Below, piece by piece: positions 54,552-62,444 of a DNA stretch of 64,000 nucleotides. The notes below the pieces were generated by a model. That model saw only the letters and a list, made by a program, of their open reading frames with translations, made no database searches and was not told the DNA's origin. The stretch is from Eleftheria terrae. GTDB taxonomy: Bacteria; Pseudomonadota; Gammaproteobacteria; Burkholderiales; Burkholderiaceae_C. Location of the stretch: the NCBI RefSeq assembly GCF_030419005.1, contig NZ_CP106951.1, positions 3,968,001 to 4,032,000 on the forward strand. The letters run 5' to 3'. Made by a program: the position numbers and the translations under genes. Within the stretch, counting starts at the first letter, position 1; each line of letters starts with the position of its first letter.

Positions 54552-55276
54552 TCCGTTCGGTGCAGCTGGCGCCGGAGAAGGCCAGGCTGGGCCCCGCCGG
54601 CGCCGTGGCGCGTCCCGCCACGCCGGCGCAGAAGCCGGCCGGCGTGGCGCCGAGCGCGCCTGCCGCGGCCGCGGTGCCCGACACCGCGGCGTTGCGCCGC
54701 GAGCTGGAAACCGCCCTGCGCCGCGAGATGGCCGGCGAGGCCGCCCGGCTCTTCGAGGAAGAGCGCCGGCGTGGCCATGCGCAGGGCCTGCAGGACGGGC
54801 TGGCCCAGGGCCGCAAGGACGCCGCCGCGGCGGAAGCGGCGCTGCAGCAGCAGGCCTTGCAGCGCATCGACGCCGCGCTGGCCCGCATCGAGGCCGAGCA
54901 GCGCGCCAGCCTGCAGCGCCTGCAGGACGATGTGGGCAGCATCGCCTTCGCGGCGGTGTGCCGCATCCTGGGCGAGCACGCGGTGACGCCCGCCGCGGTG
55001 GCGGCCTGCGTCGGCACGCAGCTGCAGGCCCTGCCGCACCAGGGGCCGGTGACGGTGCGCCTGCATCCCTCCGACGTGCAGGCCCTGCAGCCCTGGCTGA
55101 AGGCCGAAGGCCGCAGCCAGCCCCTGGTGCTGGTGGCCGACGACAGCCTGGCGCTGGGCGGCTGCATCCTCGAATCGGAGCACGGCCGCCACGACGCCGG
55201 CCTTGACACCCAGCTGCGGCGGCTGAAGGCCGTCATCGATGCACACCGCGAGGCACAGGCAAGCCATGGTGCATAG
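54539..55276 (+). CDS. fliH: Export ATPase regulator FliH
   Basis: A 245-residue stator-stalk protein of the export ATPase. An Ala/Pro-rich N-terminus leads to a long charged coiled coil with the G-x-x-x-G pattern (GHAQGLQDGLAQGRKDAA), then the C-terminal FliH/SctL domain (VTVRLHPSDVQALQPWL, LVADDSLALGGCILES). It starts inside the fliG-like gene (13-base overlap) and runs 11 bases into fliI. It should hold FliI under the gate. Confidence 0.9.
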   Translation: MDAVIRSVQLAPEKARLGPAGAVARPATPAQKPAGVAPSAPAAAAVPDTAALRRELETALRREMAGEAARLFEEERRRGHAQGLQDGLAQGRKDAAAAEAALQQQALQRIDAALARIEAEQRASLQRLQDDVGSIAFAAVCRILGEHAVTPAAVAACVGTQLQALPHQGPVTVRLHPSDVQALQPWLKAEGRSQPLVLVADDSLALGGCILESEHGRHDAGLDTQLRRLKAVIDAHREAQASHGA

Positions 55277-56588
55277 CCTGGTGGCGGCCATCGAGCGGGC
55301 CGAGCTGGTGGAGCGCAGCGGCCGCATCACGCAGGCACGTGGGCAGTTCCTGGAGGCCGAGGGCCTGGCGTCCTATGTCGGCGAGATCTGCGAAATCCCG
55401 CTCGGCAAGGACGGCCGGCGGCTGGAAGCCGAGGTGGTCGGCTTCGCCGGTGCCCGCGCGCTGCTGATGCCATACCGGCCGCTGGCCGGCATCGCCATGG
55501 GCAGCCCGGTGCTGGCCACCGGCCGCACCTTCAAGGCTGCGGTGGGCGCTGCACTGGTGGGCCGGGTGATCGATGCCTTTGGCCAGCCCATCGACGGCCG
55601 CGGGCCGGTGCAGCCCGACGCCTGGCGCGACTGCCATGCCCAGCCGCCCGCGGCCATGCAGCGCAGCCGCATCGGCGAGGTGCTGGAGACGGGCGTCAAG
55701 GCTATCGACGCCCTGCTGACGCTGGCGCGCGGCCAGCGCGTCGGCCTGTTCGCTGGCAGCGGCGTGGGCAAGAGCACGCTGCTGGGCATGGTGGCCCAGG
55801 GCATCCGGGCCGACCTGAACGTCATCGCGCTGATCGGCGAGCGTGGCCGCGAGGTGCGCGAGTTCGTCGAGGACCAGCTCGGCCCCGAAGGGCTGAAGCG
55901 CTCGGTGGTGGTGGTCGCGACCGCCGACGAGCCGGCCCTGGTCCGCGTCAAGGCGGCCTATGTCGCCACCACCATCGCTGAGCATTTCCGCGACGAGGGC
56001 CGCGCGGTGATGCTCACGATGGATTCGCTGACGCGCTTTGCCATGGCCCGCCGCGAGATCGGCCTGGCGGCCGGCGAGCCGCCCACGGCGCGCGGCTACA
56101 CGCCGTCGGTGTTCTCGGAGATCCCGCAGCTGTGCGAGCGCTGCGGCCCGGGCACCGGCGCCGGCTCGATCAGTGCCATCTACACCGTGCTGGTGGAAGG
56201 CGACGACCTGAACGAGCCGGTGACCGACGCCATCCGGGCGACGCTGGACGGGCACATCGTGCTCTCGCGCGACATCGCAAGCAGCGGGCAGTACCCGGCC
56301 ATCGACGTGCTCAAGAGCATCAGCCGGCTGTTCTCCAGCGTCACCACCGAGGCGGAGCAGACGCAGGTGCGCACGCTGCTCGGCCTGCTGGCGCTGTACG
56401 AGCGCAACCGCGCGCTGATCGAGGTCGGCGCCTACAAGCCGCAGGTGAACCCGCGGCTGGACATCGTGGTGCAGGCGATGCCGCGCATCCAGGCCTTCCT
56501 CGCGCAGGCCACCGGCGCACCGCAGGCGCGCGTGGAGTCGATGCGCCAGCTCAAGGCCCTGCTGCAGGCCATGGGGAGCCCGGCATGA
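55266..56588 (+). CDS. fliI: Flagellum-specific export ATPase FliI
   Basis: A 440-residue hexameric ATPase. I prefer ATG 55266 (MVHSLVAAIERAEL) over ATG 55239, which would overlap fliH more deeply. The Walker A motif is G164-S-G-V-G-K169-S-T, and Walker B lies in VMLTMDSLTRFA. PTARGYTPSVFSEIPQLCERCG and SRLFSSVTTEAEQ are family hallmarks. All nucleotide-binding residues are intact, so the export engine should be functional. Overlaps fliJ by ATGA. Confidence 0.95.
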   Translation: MVHSLVAAIERAELVERSGRITQARGQFLEAEGLASYVGEICEIPLGKDGRRLEAEVVGFAGARALLMPYRPLAGIAMGSPVLATGRTFKAAVGAALVGRVIDAFGQPIDGRGPVQPDAWRDCHAQPPAAMQRSRIGEVLETGVKAIDALLTLARGQRVGLFAGSGVGKSTLLGMVAQGIRADLNVIALIGERGREVREFVEDQLGPEGLKRSVVVVATADEPALVRVKAAYVATTIAEHFRDEGRAVMLTMDSLTRFAMARREIGLAAGEPPTARGYTPSVFSEIPQLCERCGPGTGAGSISAIYTVLVEGDDLNEPVTDAIRATLDGHIVLSRDIASSGQYPAIDVLKSISRLFSSVTTEAEQTQVRTLLGLLALYERNRALIEVGAYKPQVNPRLDIVVQAMPRIQAFLAQATGAPQARVESMRQLKALLQAMGSPA

Positions 56589-57043
56589 GCGAGTTGTCGA
56601 AAGCCTTGAAGGCCTTGGAGGTGCAGGCCGACTGGGACGTGAGCGAGCACGGTGCGGAGCTGCAGCGGCTGGAGTCGCAGCGCCGCGCGGCCGAGCAGTC
56701 CGCGGCCGGCGAGCGCGACCATGCCCTGGCCCTGCAGGCAGAGCTGCGCAAGGGCCTGTCGGGCGGCGTGGCCTTCAACCCCGAGCGGGCCCGCCTGTTG
56801 CGGGCCCAGGTGGGGGCAAGCCGCCAACGCAGCCAGGCACTGGCGGCGCAGCTGCAGGAGCTGGCGCAGCTGGCGGAGGCCCGCCGCGAGGACCTGGCAG
56901 CCGCCCGGCACCGGGCCGGCCAGCTGCAGCGCTCGGCCCGCGAGGCGATGCAGGCACAGGCCCGGGAACGGGCCAGCCGCGAGCTGGGCCTGGTGGATGA
57001 ACTGTGGATGTTGCGATCGCAGGGAGCGGCCCATGGCCAATGA
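56585..57043 (+). CDS. fliJ: FliJ-type coiled-coil export protein
   Basis: A 152-residue protein, nearly all helical with heptad-like leucines and many Arg/Glu/Gln, in the canonical place behind fliI. This is the two-helix antiparallel coiled coil of FliJ, the central stalk of the ATPase ring. Sequence conservation in FliJ is low, so the name rests on position, size and shape. The start overlaps the fliI stop. Confidence 0.75.
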   Translation: MSELSKALKALEVQADWDVSEHGAELQRLESQRRAAEQSAAGERDHALALQAELRKGLSGGVAFNPERARLLRAQVGASRQRSQALAAQLQELAQLAEARREDLAAARHRAGQLQRSAREAMQAQARERASRELGLVDELWMLRSQGAAHGQ

Positions 57044-57746
57044 GCTGATGCTGAACCTGGCCCAGGCGGGCCAACCGGTGCCCCGGCCCCACCCGCCGTC
57101 GGCCGCCCGGGTCGGACCCGGGACGCTGGCGCTGGACGAGATGTGGCAGCAGGTGTTCGAGCAGGCCCGTGTGGTGCCCGCCGAGGCCGCACGGCCTGGC
57201 GTGCCGGTGGACGCCGAAGCACCCCAAAGCTGGTTGGCCGCGCCGGTTGCCAGCGGGCCGGCCCTGCCGGAGCCGCGGCGGCTGCAGGCGGCCGCACTGC
57301 CACGCGATGACCTGCCGGCGGCGGCGGCTCGCGGCGCATCGGTGGCGCCGCAGGCCCCCGCCGCCGCGGCCGGGCGCGGGCCGGCAGCTGCCTTCATGGC
57401 CTTGCGGCCGCCCAGCGCCGCACCGCGCGTCTATGCCCAGGCCGAAGCTGCCATCGAGACGGCGCCCGCCGCGGCGCCGCCCGGGCTGGCCGCCTACCAG
57501 CTGCAGGCGGCCAGCGACGAAAGCGTGCAGGTGCTGCAAGGCGAGCACGGCATCGAGATCATCGTGCGCAACGCCCGCCTGGCCTCGCAGGCCGCGCTGG
57601 GCTGTGCCTTCGAGACGGCCTATAGCCTCACTGGCTCGCGCGCCTCGCTGCGCAAGCTCATCCTCAACGGCGCCACCGTGTTCGAGGCGGGTACCGCCGC
57701 GACCGCCACACTGCCGCAGCGCCGGCAGCTGGTGTTCTCGTGCTGA
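57033..57746 (+). CDS. FliK-position protein (candidate hook-length control)
   Basis: A 237-residue protein between fliJ and flgD. Residues 1-155 are Pro/Ala-rich and low in complexity; residues about 160-237 form a compact domain (VQVLQGEHGIEIIVRNARLA, then CAFETAYSLTGSRASLRKLILNG). A disordered, Pro-rich N-part with a small C-terminal domain is the architecture of FliK/SctP length-control proteins, and this is where fliK is expected. The usual FliK C-terminal motif is not evident, so I leave it unnamed. Overlaps fliJ by 11 bases. Confidence 0.55.
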   Translation: MANELMLNLAQAGQPVPRPHPPSAARVGPGTLALDEMWQQVFEQARVVPAEAARPGVPVDAEAPQSWLAAPVASGPALPEPRRLQAAALPRDDLPAAAARGASVAPQAPAAAAGRGPAAAFMALRPPSAAPRVYAQAEAAIETAPAAAPPGLAAYQLQAASDESVQVLQGEHGIEIIVRNARLASQAALGCAFETAYSLTGSRASLRKLILNGATVFEAGTAATATLPQRRQLVFSC

Positions 57747-57798
57747 ATGCCGGCGCCGACCCCCCCATCACCCAAATCCCAGACGAAAGGAAAGCCGC

Positions 57799-58200
57799 AT
57801 GGCCACCTCGCCCATCTCCGGTGTGAGCAACATCAACGCGGCGTCGGCTTCGTTGTCGATGGAAGACCTGCTGCGTGTCATGCTCACGGAGCTGACCTAT
57901 CAAGATCCGCTCAAGCCGGTCGAGAACAAGGACTTCATGGCACAGATCGCCCAGTTCTCCTCGCTCGACGCGTCGCGCCAGCTCAACCAGGGGCTGGAGC
58001 GGCTGCTGGGCCTGCAGTCGCTGAACCAGTCGGTGGGCCTGCTGGGCAAGACCATCGACGCCAACACCGGCACCGGGGCGGTCACCGGTGTGGTGAAGTC
58101 GCTCTCGCTGGCCAGCGGCGAGCCGCAGATGACCATCCAGGTGGCCGATGGCCGCACCATCGCCGGCATCACCATCGGCCAGGTCCAGAGCATCCGCTGA
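57799..58200 (+). CDS. flgD: Hook assembly cap protein FlgD (short form)
   Basis: A 133-residue protein. GAAAGGAAA precedes ATG 57799. The diagnostic FlgD block is intact: MLTELTYQDPLKPVENKDFMAQIAQFSSLDASRQLNQGL (in part: LTYQDPLKPVENKDFMAQIA). The enteric protein is about 230 residues with Ig/Tudor-like C-terminal domains; here only a short beta segment follows (GVVKSLSLASGEPQMTIQVADG). This minimal size resembles FlgD of Gram-positive bacteria. Confidence 0.93.
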   Translation: MATSPISGVSNINAASASLSMEDLLRVMLTELTYQDPLKPVENKDFMAQIAQFSSLDASRQLNQGLERLLGLQSLNQSVGLLGKTIDANTGTGAVTGVVKSLSLASGEPQMTIQVADGRTIAGITIGQVQSIR

Positions 58201-58217
58201 GCAAGGCGCCGTCTTCC

Positions 58218-59399
58218 ATGATCGATTCCATCTTCACCGCGATGTCCGGCCTCGAAGGGCACCAGAAGGGCCTGAAGGTCATCAGCAACAACGTCGCCAA
58301 CATGAACACGGCCGGCTTCAAGGCCTCGGTGGTGGACTTCGCCGACGTCTTCACCGGTGCCGGCAGCGAGCGCCGGCGTGAGGCGACCGGCTCGGGCGTG
58401 GACGTCTCCCGCACCCGGCTGGACCTGCGTGACGGCGACCGGCAGGACACTGGGCGCGACCTCGACGTGGCCCTGGAAGGCCGGGGCTTCTTCGTGCTGC
58501 AGGACGAGGAGGGCCGCCTGCGGTATTCCCGCGCCGGCGGCTTCGAATTCAATGACGATGGCCGCCTGGTCGGCCGCCTGCACGGCCTGAAGGTGATGGG
58601 GCGCGACGGCGCCGGCCGGCTGGAGCCGATCGAGCTGACCGGCCTGCGTGGTAACCCGCCCAAGGCCACCCGTCGCGTCGAGTTCAAGGGCAGCCTGTAT
58701 TCGACCGACGACGCCCACACCATCGACGCGCTGACCATCTACGACAGCACCGGCGCTGCGCACACGCTGAAGCTGGAGCTGACCAAGAAGGCCGCCACCG
58801 GCACCGGCAGCAATGTCGTCACCTGGGGCGTCAAGGTGCTGGAAGGCATCAATGAGCTGGGCAGCGGCGAGTTCTCCTTCATCGGCAGCATTGCGTCGCC
58901 GTTCGGCTCCTCCATCAAGCTGCTGCTGCCCTTGAGCAACACCGCGCCGGCCGAGGTCGAGTTCGTGCTGGGCCCGGACGTGCGCGGCGACGCGTCGAGC
59001 ACCACCTCCACCCTGGCACTGGCGCAGCAGGACGGCTACGCCCCGGGCGACATCTCGGCACTGGCCTTCAACGAGAAAGGCCAGTTGACGGTGACCTATT
59101 CCAACGGCCAGAGCGCCACCGGCTCGACGCTGGCACTGGCCGAGTTCGCCAGCGACGAGCAGGTGCAGGCGGTGGGCGACGGCCTGCTGGAGGCGCGGCT
59201 CGGCATCGCCCCCACGCTGCGTGAGGCGGGCGCCGACCTGAAGGTGCGCAGCAAGACGCTGGAGCTGTCCAACGTGAACCTCACCCAGGAGTTCAGCACG
59301 CTGATCCTGATGCAGCGGGGCTACCAGGCCTCGTCGCAGGTGCTCACCACGGCCAATGAAATGCTGCAGCAGCTGTTCGAGCTGAAGGGGCGGCGTTGA
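58218..59399 (+). CDS. flgE: Flagellar hook protein FlgE
   Basis: A 393-residue hook protein with standard ends: MIDSIFTAMSGLEGHQKGLKVISNNVANMNTAGFKAS and LSNVNLTQEFSTLILMQRGYQASSQVLTTANEMLQQLFEL. The core (DVALEGRGFFVLQDEEGRLRYSRAGGFEF) is shared with FlgF and FlgG, and the insert domain between about 140 and 330 (FKGSLYSTDD, LTIYDSTGAAHTLKLEL) is hook-specific. Length is close to enteric FlgE. The stop overlaps the next start. Confidence 0.94.
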   Translation: MIDSIFTAMSGLEGHQKGLKVISNNVANMNTAGFKASVVDFADVFTGAGSERRREATGSGVDVSRTRLDLRDGDRQDTGRDLDVALEGRGFFVLQDEEGRLRYSRAGGFEFNDDGRLVGRLHGLKVMGRDGAGRLEPIELTGLRGNPPKATRRVEFKGSLYSTDDAHTIDALTIYDSTGAAHTLKLELTKKAATGTGSNVVTWGVKVLEGINELGSGEFSFIGSIASPFGSSIKLLLPLSNTAPAEVEFVLGPDVRGDASSTTSTLALAQQDGYAPGDISALAFNEKGQLTVTYSNGQSATGSTLALAEFASDEQVQAVGDGLLEARLGIAPTLREAGADLKVRSKTLELSNVNLTQEFSTLILMQRGYQASSQVLTTANEMLQQLFELKGRR

Positions 59400-60175
59400 T
59401 GCAGCCGGTGCGGCCCTTCCTGTTGCCGGGTGCGCATGCACTGCAGGTGCTGCGCGAGCGCGTGGCGGCCGCCGTGGCCGGCTGGGCCGTCGCCTGGGCC
59501 AGTGCGGGCAGTGCCGCCCGGGTCGAGGTGCAGGCGGTGGCCGGCACCGCGGCGGTGGCGCTGCCCTGCCGCCACCATGCTGGCGCCGAGGGCGAGTTGT
59601 GGCTGGCAGCGGCCAGCGGCTCGCAGGATCCCTTGCCGGCCCTGGTGCTGGGCGCTGCCTTTGCCTCGCCGGCCGGCCACGATGACGACTGGTCGCAGCG
59701 CGTGGTGCGGCGAGCGCGGCAGGCGCTCGACCTCGCCCTGGCCGAGGCCTTGCTGGGCGGGCCGGTGGTGACGGGCGACGAGGCCCGGCCCGATGCGACG
59801 CTGTTCCTGCCCGGCTCGGGCGCCGTGCACATCGCCTGTGCCGAGCTGGGCTGGCAGGCCTGGGCCAGCGGGGCGGTGCTGCGCCATGTGCCGCCCCGTG
59901 CGGCCGCCGCCTCGCCCGGGCCAGCGCCGGTGCCGCTCTTGCCGCTGGTGCAAGGGGCGGCGGCGCGGCAGCCGGTGCGGCTCGCGGTGGAGGCGGGCAG
60001 TGTCGAGCTGGAGCTGGGCCGGTTGCTGGGGCTGCAGCCCGGCGACGTCCTGCGCCTGCCGACCCGGCTCGACCAGCCCCTCTGGCTCTGCGGCCCGCAG
60101 GGCGAGACGCTGGCGCGTTGCGCGCTCGGCGAGCGTGACGGCCGGCGGGCGGTGCGTGTCGTGCCGCAGTCCTGA
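59399..60175 (+). CDS. Reduced FliM/SctQ-like switch protein
   Basis: A 258-residue protein directly before fliN. Only the C-terminal part (about 189-255: PVRLAVEAGSVELELGRLLGLQPGDVLRLP, then ERDGRRAVRV) shows the SpoA fold found in FliM, FliN and SctQ. The first 150 residues are Ala-rich and do not show the FliM middle-domain GGxG motif. The N-terminal CheY-binding peptide (usually LSQxEIDALL) is missing; the start is MQPVRPFLLPGAH. The layout is closer to type III secretion SctQ or to very divergent FliM. It should build the cytosolic ring with FliN but not respond to CheY. Identification by position plus one domain. Confidence 0.65.
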   Translation: MQPVRPFLLPGAHALQVLRERVAAAVAGWAVAWASAGSAARVEVQAVAGTAAVALPCRHHAGAEGELWLAAASGSQDPLPALVLGAAFASPAGHDDDWSQRVVRRARQALDLALAEALLGGPVVTGDEARPDATLFLPGSGAVHIACAELGWQAWASGAVLRHVPPRAAAASPGPAPVPLLPLVQGAAARQPVRLAVEAGSVELELGRLLGLQPGDVLRLPTRLDQPLWLCGPQGETLARCALGERDGRRAVRVVPQS

Positions 60176-60200
60176 GCTTTTCCTAGCGGATGTCCCCAAG

Positions 60201-60539
60201 ATGGAACCCACTGTGCAAGAAATCGAACTCTCCCCGCTCGAGCCGCAAGCCCTGGGCGCGGCTGTGCAGGCCGGCCTGCCCTTCCTGCAGTCCGTCAAGG
60301 TCAAGGTGACCGTGCGCCTCGGTGAGGCCGAGACCAGCGTTGGCGAACTGCTGGGCATGAAGTTCGGCGAAGTCCTGGCCCTCGACCGGGCCGTGGACCA
60401 GCCGGTGGACGTGCTGGTCGACGGCCATGTGGTGGCCCGCGGCACGCTGGTCGCCGTGGGCGACCAGTTCGGCGTGCGGCTGACCGAGGCGCCCGGCGCT
60501 GCTGCGGCCGCAGCCACGCCGGCGCCCGCCCGCGGCTGA
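60201..60539 (+). CDS. fliN: Flagellar switch protein FliN
   Basis: A 112-residue protein with a clear SpoA domain (FLQSVKVKVTVRLGEAETSVGELLGMKFGEVLALDRAVDQPVDVLVDGHVVARGTLVAVGDQFGVRLTE; see VRLGEAETSVGELL and VLVDGHVVARG). The PVDVLVxGxxxxxGE-type core is canonical. The C-terminal ten residues are an Ala/Pro tail. Intact FliN contrasts with the reduced FliG-like and FliM-like proteins. Confidence 0.93.
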   Translation: MEPTVQEIELSPLEPQALGAAVQAGLPFLQSVKVKVTVRLGEAETSVGELLGMKFGEVLALDRAVDQPVDVLVDGHVVARGTLVAVGDQFGVRLTEAPGAAAAAATPAPARG

Positions 60540-60563
60540 GTCCCTGAGCTGCCTCGACGCGCC

Positions 60564-60869
60564 ATGAACGACACGCTGCTGCGCCTGGGCTGGGCCTTGC
60601 CGCTGGTCTTGCTGCTGGGCATCGTGGTGCTGCTGGTGCTGCGCCGCCTGCTGCCGCAACTGGCCGCACGCCCGCCAGCCGCGGCGCAGCTGGTGCTGGC
60701 CGAAACACTGCAGGTCTCGCCGCGCACGCGCGTGCACCTGCTGCAGGTGCAGGGCCGCCCGGTGCTGTTGCTCGAACCGGAGGAGGGCGCACCCAGCGCC
60801 GTCCCGCTGGACGAACGGCCGCGGGCGCCGCTCGGCCGCTCATTCATCAACGACCTGCGCCGGCCCTAG
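60564..60869 (+). CDS. fliO: FliO-like export accessory protein
   Basis: A 101-residue protein with one N-terminal membrane helix (LPLVLLLGIVVLLVLRRLL, residues about 12-31) and a small cytosolic domain (ETLQVSPRTRVHLLQVQGRPVLL), the FliO pattern. It sits between fliN and fliP as FliO normally does, where it helps FliP oligomerise. Confidence 0.85.
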   Translation: MNDTLLRLGWALPLVLLLGIVVLLVLRRLLPQLAARPPAAAQLVLAETLQVSPRTRVHLLQVQGRPVLLLEPEEGAPSAVPLDERPRAPLGRSFINDLRRP

Positions 60870-60875
60870 ACAGAC

Positions 60876-61631
60876 ATGCGCCATTCCAGATCCTGTGTTG
60901 TCCTGCTCCTGCTGGCGCTGCTGCCGGCAGCGCTGGCCTGGTCGGCGCCCGCGGCCCCGCCTGCGTCGATGGGCGAGCTGCTGGACGGCGGCAAGCAAGC
61001 GGCCAGCGTCACGCCTTACGTTCGCACGCTGGTCGGGCTGTCGCTGCTGAGCTTCATTCCGGCCGCGTTGATCGCGATGACCTCGTTCACGCGCATCGTG
61101 GTGACGCTGTCCTTCCTGCGGCATGCCATCGGCATGCCGGAGACACCACCCAACGTGGTGCTGGTGACGCTGGCGATGTTCCTCACCTTCTTCACCATGG
61201 CGCCGGTCTTCGAGCAGATGCACGGCCAGGGCTTGGCACCCTACCTCGAGGGCCGCATCGGTACCCAGCAGGCCATCGACGGCGGCCTCGCGCCGCTCAA
61301 GACCTTCATGCAGGCCCATGTGCGGGACGCCGACCTGCAGTCGGTGGCCGAGCTGGCCCGCAAGCCGCTGCCCGAGGCAGGTGCCGAGGTGCCCATGCAG
61401 GTGCTGGTGCCGGCCTTCATGCTGTCGGAGCTGCGGGCCGCCTTCACCGCCGGCTTCATCATCTTCCTGCCATTCCTGCTGATCGACCTCATCGTGGCCG
61501 CGGTGCTGATGGCGCTGGGCATGATGATGGTGCCGCCGGTGTCGATCTCGCTGCCGCTCAAGGTGCTGCTGTTCGTGCTGATCGACGGCTGGAGCCTGCT
61601 GCTGCGGGCGATCGCCGGCGCTTATGCGTGA
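60876..61631 (+). CDS. fliP: Flagellar export gate protein FliP
   Basis: A 251-residue inner-membrane protein with a cleavable signal sequence (ending LAWSA) and four helices. Family signatures: MTSFTRIVVTLSFLRHAIGMPETPPNVVLVTLAMFLTFF (in part TPPNVVLVTLAMFLTFF) and MLSELRAAFTAGFIIFLPFLLIDLIVA. Five FliP subunits form the core of the export gate. Its partners fliQ and fliR are at the opposite end of the operon. Confidence 0.95.
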   Translation: MRHSRSCVVLLLLALLPAALAWSAPAAPPASMGELLDGGKQAASVTPYVRTLVGLSLLSFIPAALIAMTSFTRIVVTLSFLRHAIGMPETPPNVVLVTLAMFLTFFTMAPVFEQMHGQGLAPYLEGRIGTQQAIDGGLAPLKTFMQAHVRDADLQSVAELARKPLPEAGAEVPMQVLVPAFMLSELRAAFTAGFIIFLPFLLIDLIVAAVLMALGMMMVPPVSISLPLKVLLFVLIDGWSLLLRAIAGAYA

Positions 61632-61655
61632 GCGCCGCGCGCCGCACGCCGCCGC

Positions 61656-62390
61656 ATGCCAGCCAGCCCGTCGAGCCCGCCCGCGCCGAGCGACGACCTG
61701 TCCGCGGACAGGTCGAACCGGCTCGTGCTCGACAACCTGCCGCTGGTGCGCATGATCGCCGCGCGCCTGTTCCGGCTGCGCTGGGGAGACGCGGTGGGCT
61801 TCGATGACTACCTGCAGTACGGCACGGTGGGCCTGGTCGAGGCGGCGCGCCGCTTCCAGCCGGGCCGTGGCGCCCAGTTCTCCACCTACGCGTCCTGGCG
61901 CATCACCGGCTCCATCCTCAACGGCCTGGAGACCGCCACCGAGCAGCACCAGCAGATTGCCGCGCGCAAGCGCCTGGTGGAGGACCGCAGCCAGAGCCTG
62001 GCCGAGGCGCATGCCGAGGCCGACGCCGCACTGCCGGCCGAACTGGAAGCGGCGCTGGCGCGCATCGCCGACGTGGCGATCGGCTTGGCGGTGGGCTTCA
62101 TGCTCGAAGGCAGCGGCATGTACAGTGACGGCGCCGAAACGCTGCCGTGCGAAGCCTATGCGAGCGCCGCGACACGCCGCACGCAGGCCACGCTCCGGCA
62201 GGCCCTGGCCGGCCTGCCCGAGGCCGAGCGCCAGGTGGTGCAGGAGCACTATTTCGGGCAGCGCCAGTTCACCGACATTGCGGACCAGCTCGGCCTGACC
62301 AAGGGCCGGGTGTCGCAGCTGCACCGCCAGGCCCTGCAGCGGCTGCGCGGCGTGCTGGGCGACCACGATGCGGCGGTGTTCGAAGCTTGA
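61656..62390 (+). CDS. fliA: Sigma-28-like flagellar sigma factor
   Basis: A 244-residue sigma factor of the FliA/WhiG group. Region 2 (LPLVRMIAARLFRLRWGDAVGFDDYLQYGTVGLVEAARRFQPGRGAQFSTYASWRITGSILN; key part DDYLQYGTVGLVEAARRF) binds core polymerase and the -10 element. Region 4 (LAGLPEAERQVVQEHYF, then FTDIADQLGLTKGRVSQLHRQAL) binds the -35. Region 3 is divergent: the stretch after ILNGLETA bears little resemblance to the FliA region 3 helix. It may therefore recognise promoters of its own. Likely controls late genes of this system. Starts 24 bases after fliP. Confidence 0.85.
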   Translation: MPASPSSPPAPSDDLSADRSNRLVLDNLPLVRMIAARLFRLRWGDAVGFDDYLQYGTVGLVEAARRFQPGRGAQFSTYASWRITGSILNGLETATEQHQQIAARKRLVEDRSQSLAEAHAEADAALPAELEAALARIADVAIGLAVGFMLEGSGMYSDGAETLPCEAYASAATRRTQATLRQALAGLPEAERQVVQEHYFGQRQFTDIADQLGLTKGRVSQLHRQALQRLRGVLGDHDAAVFEA

Positions 62391-62444
62391 CGAGCCCGGC
62401 GAGACCTGCGCCGGCCCTACGATGATCTTTTGCTTGGCCTATCC

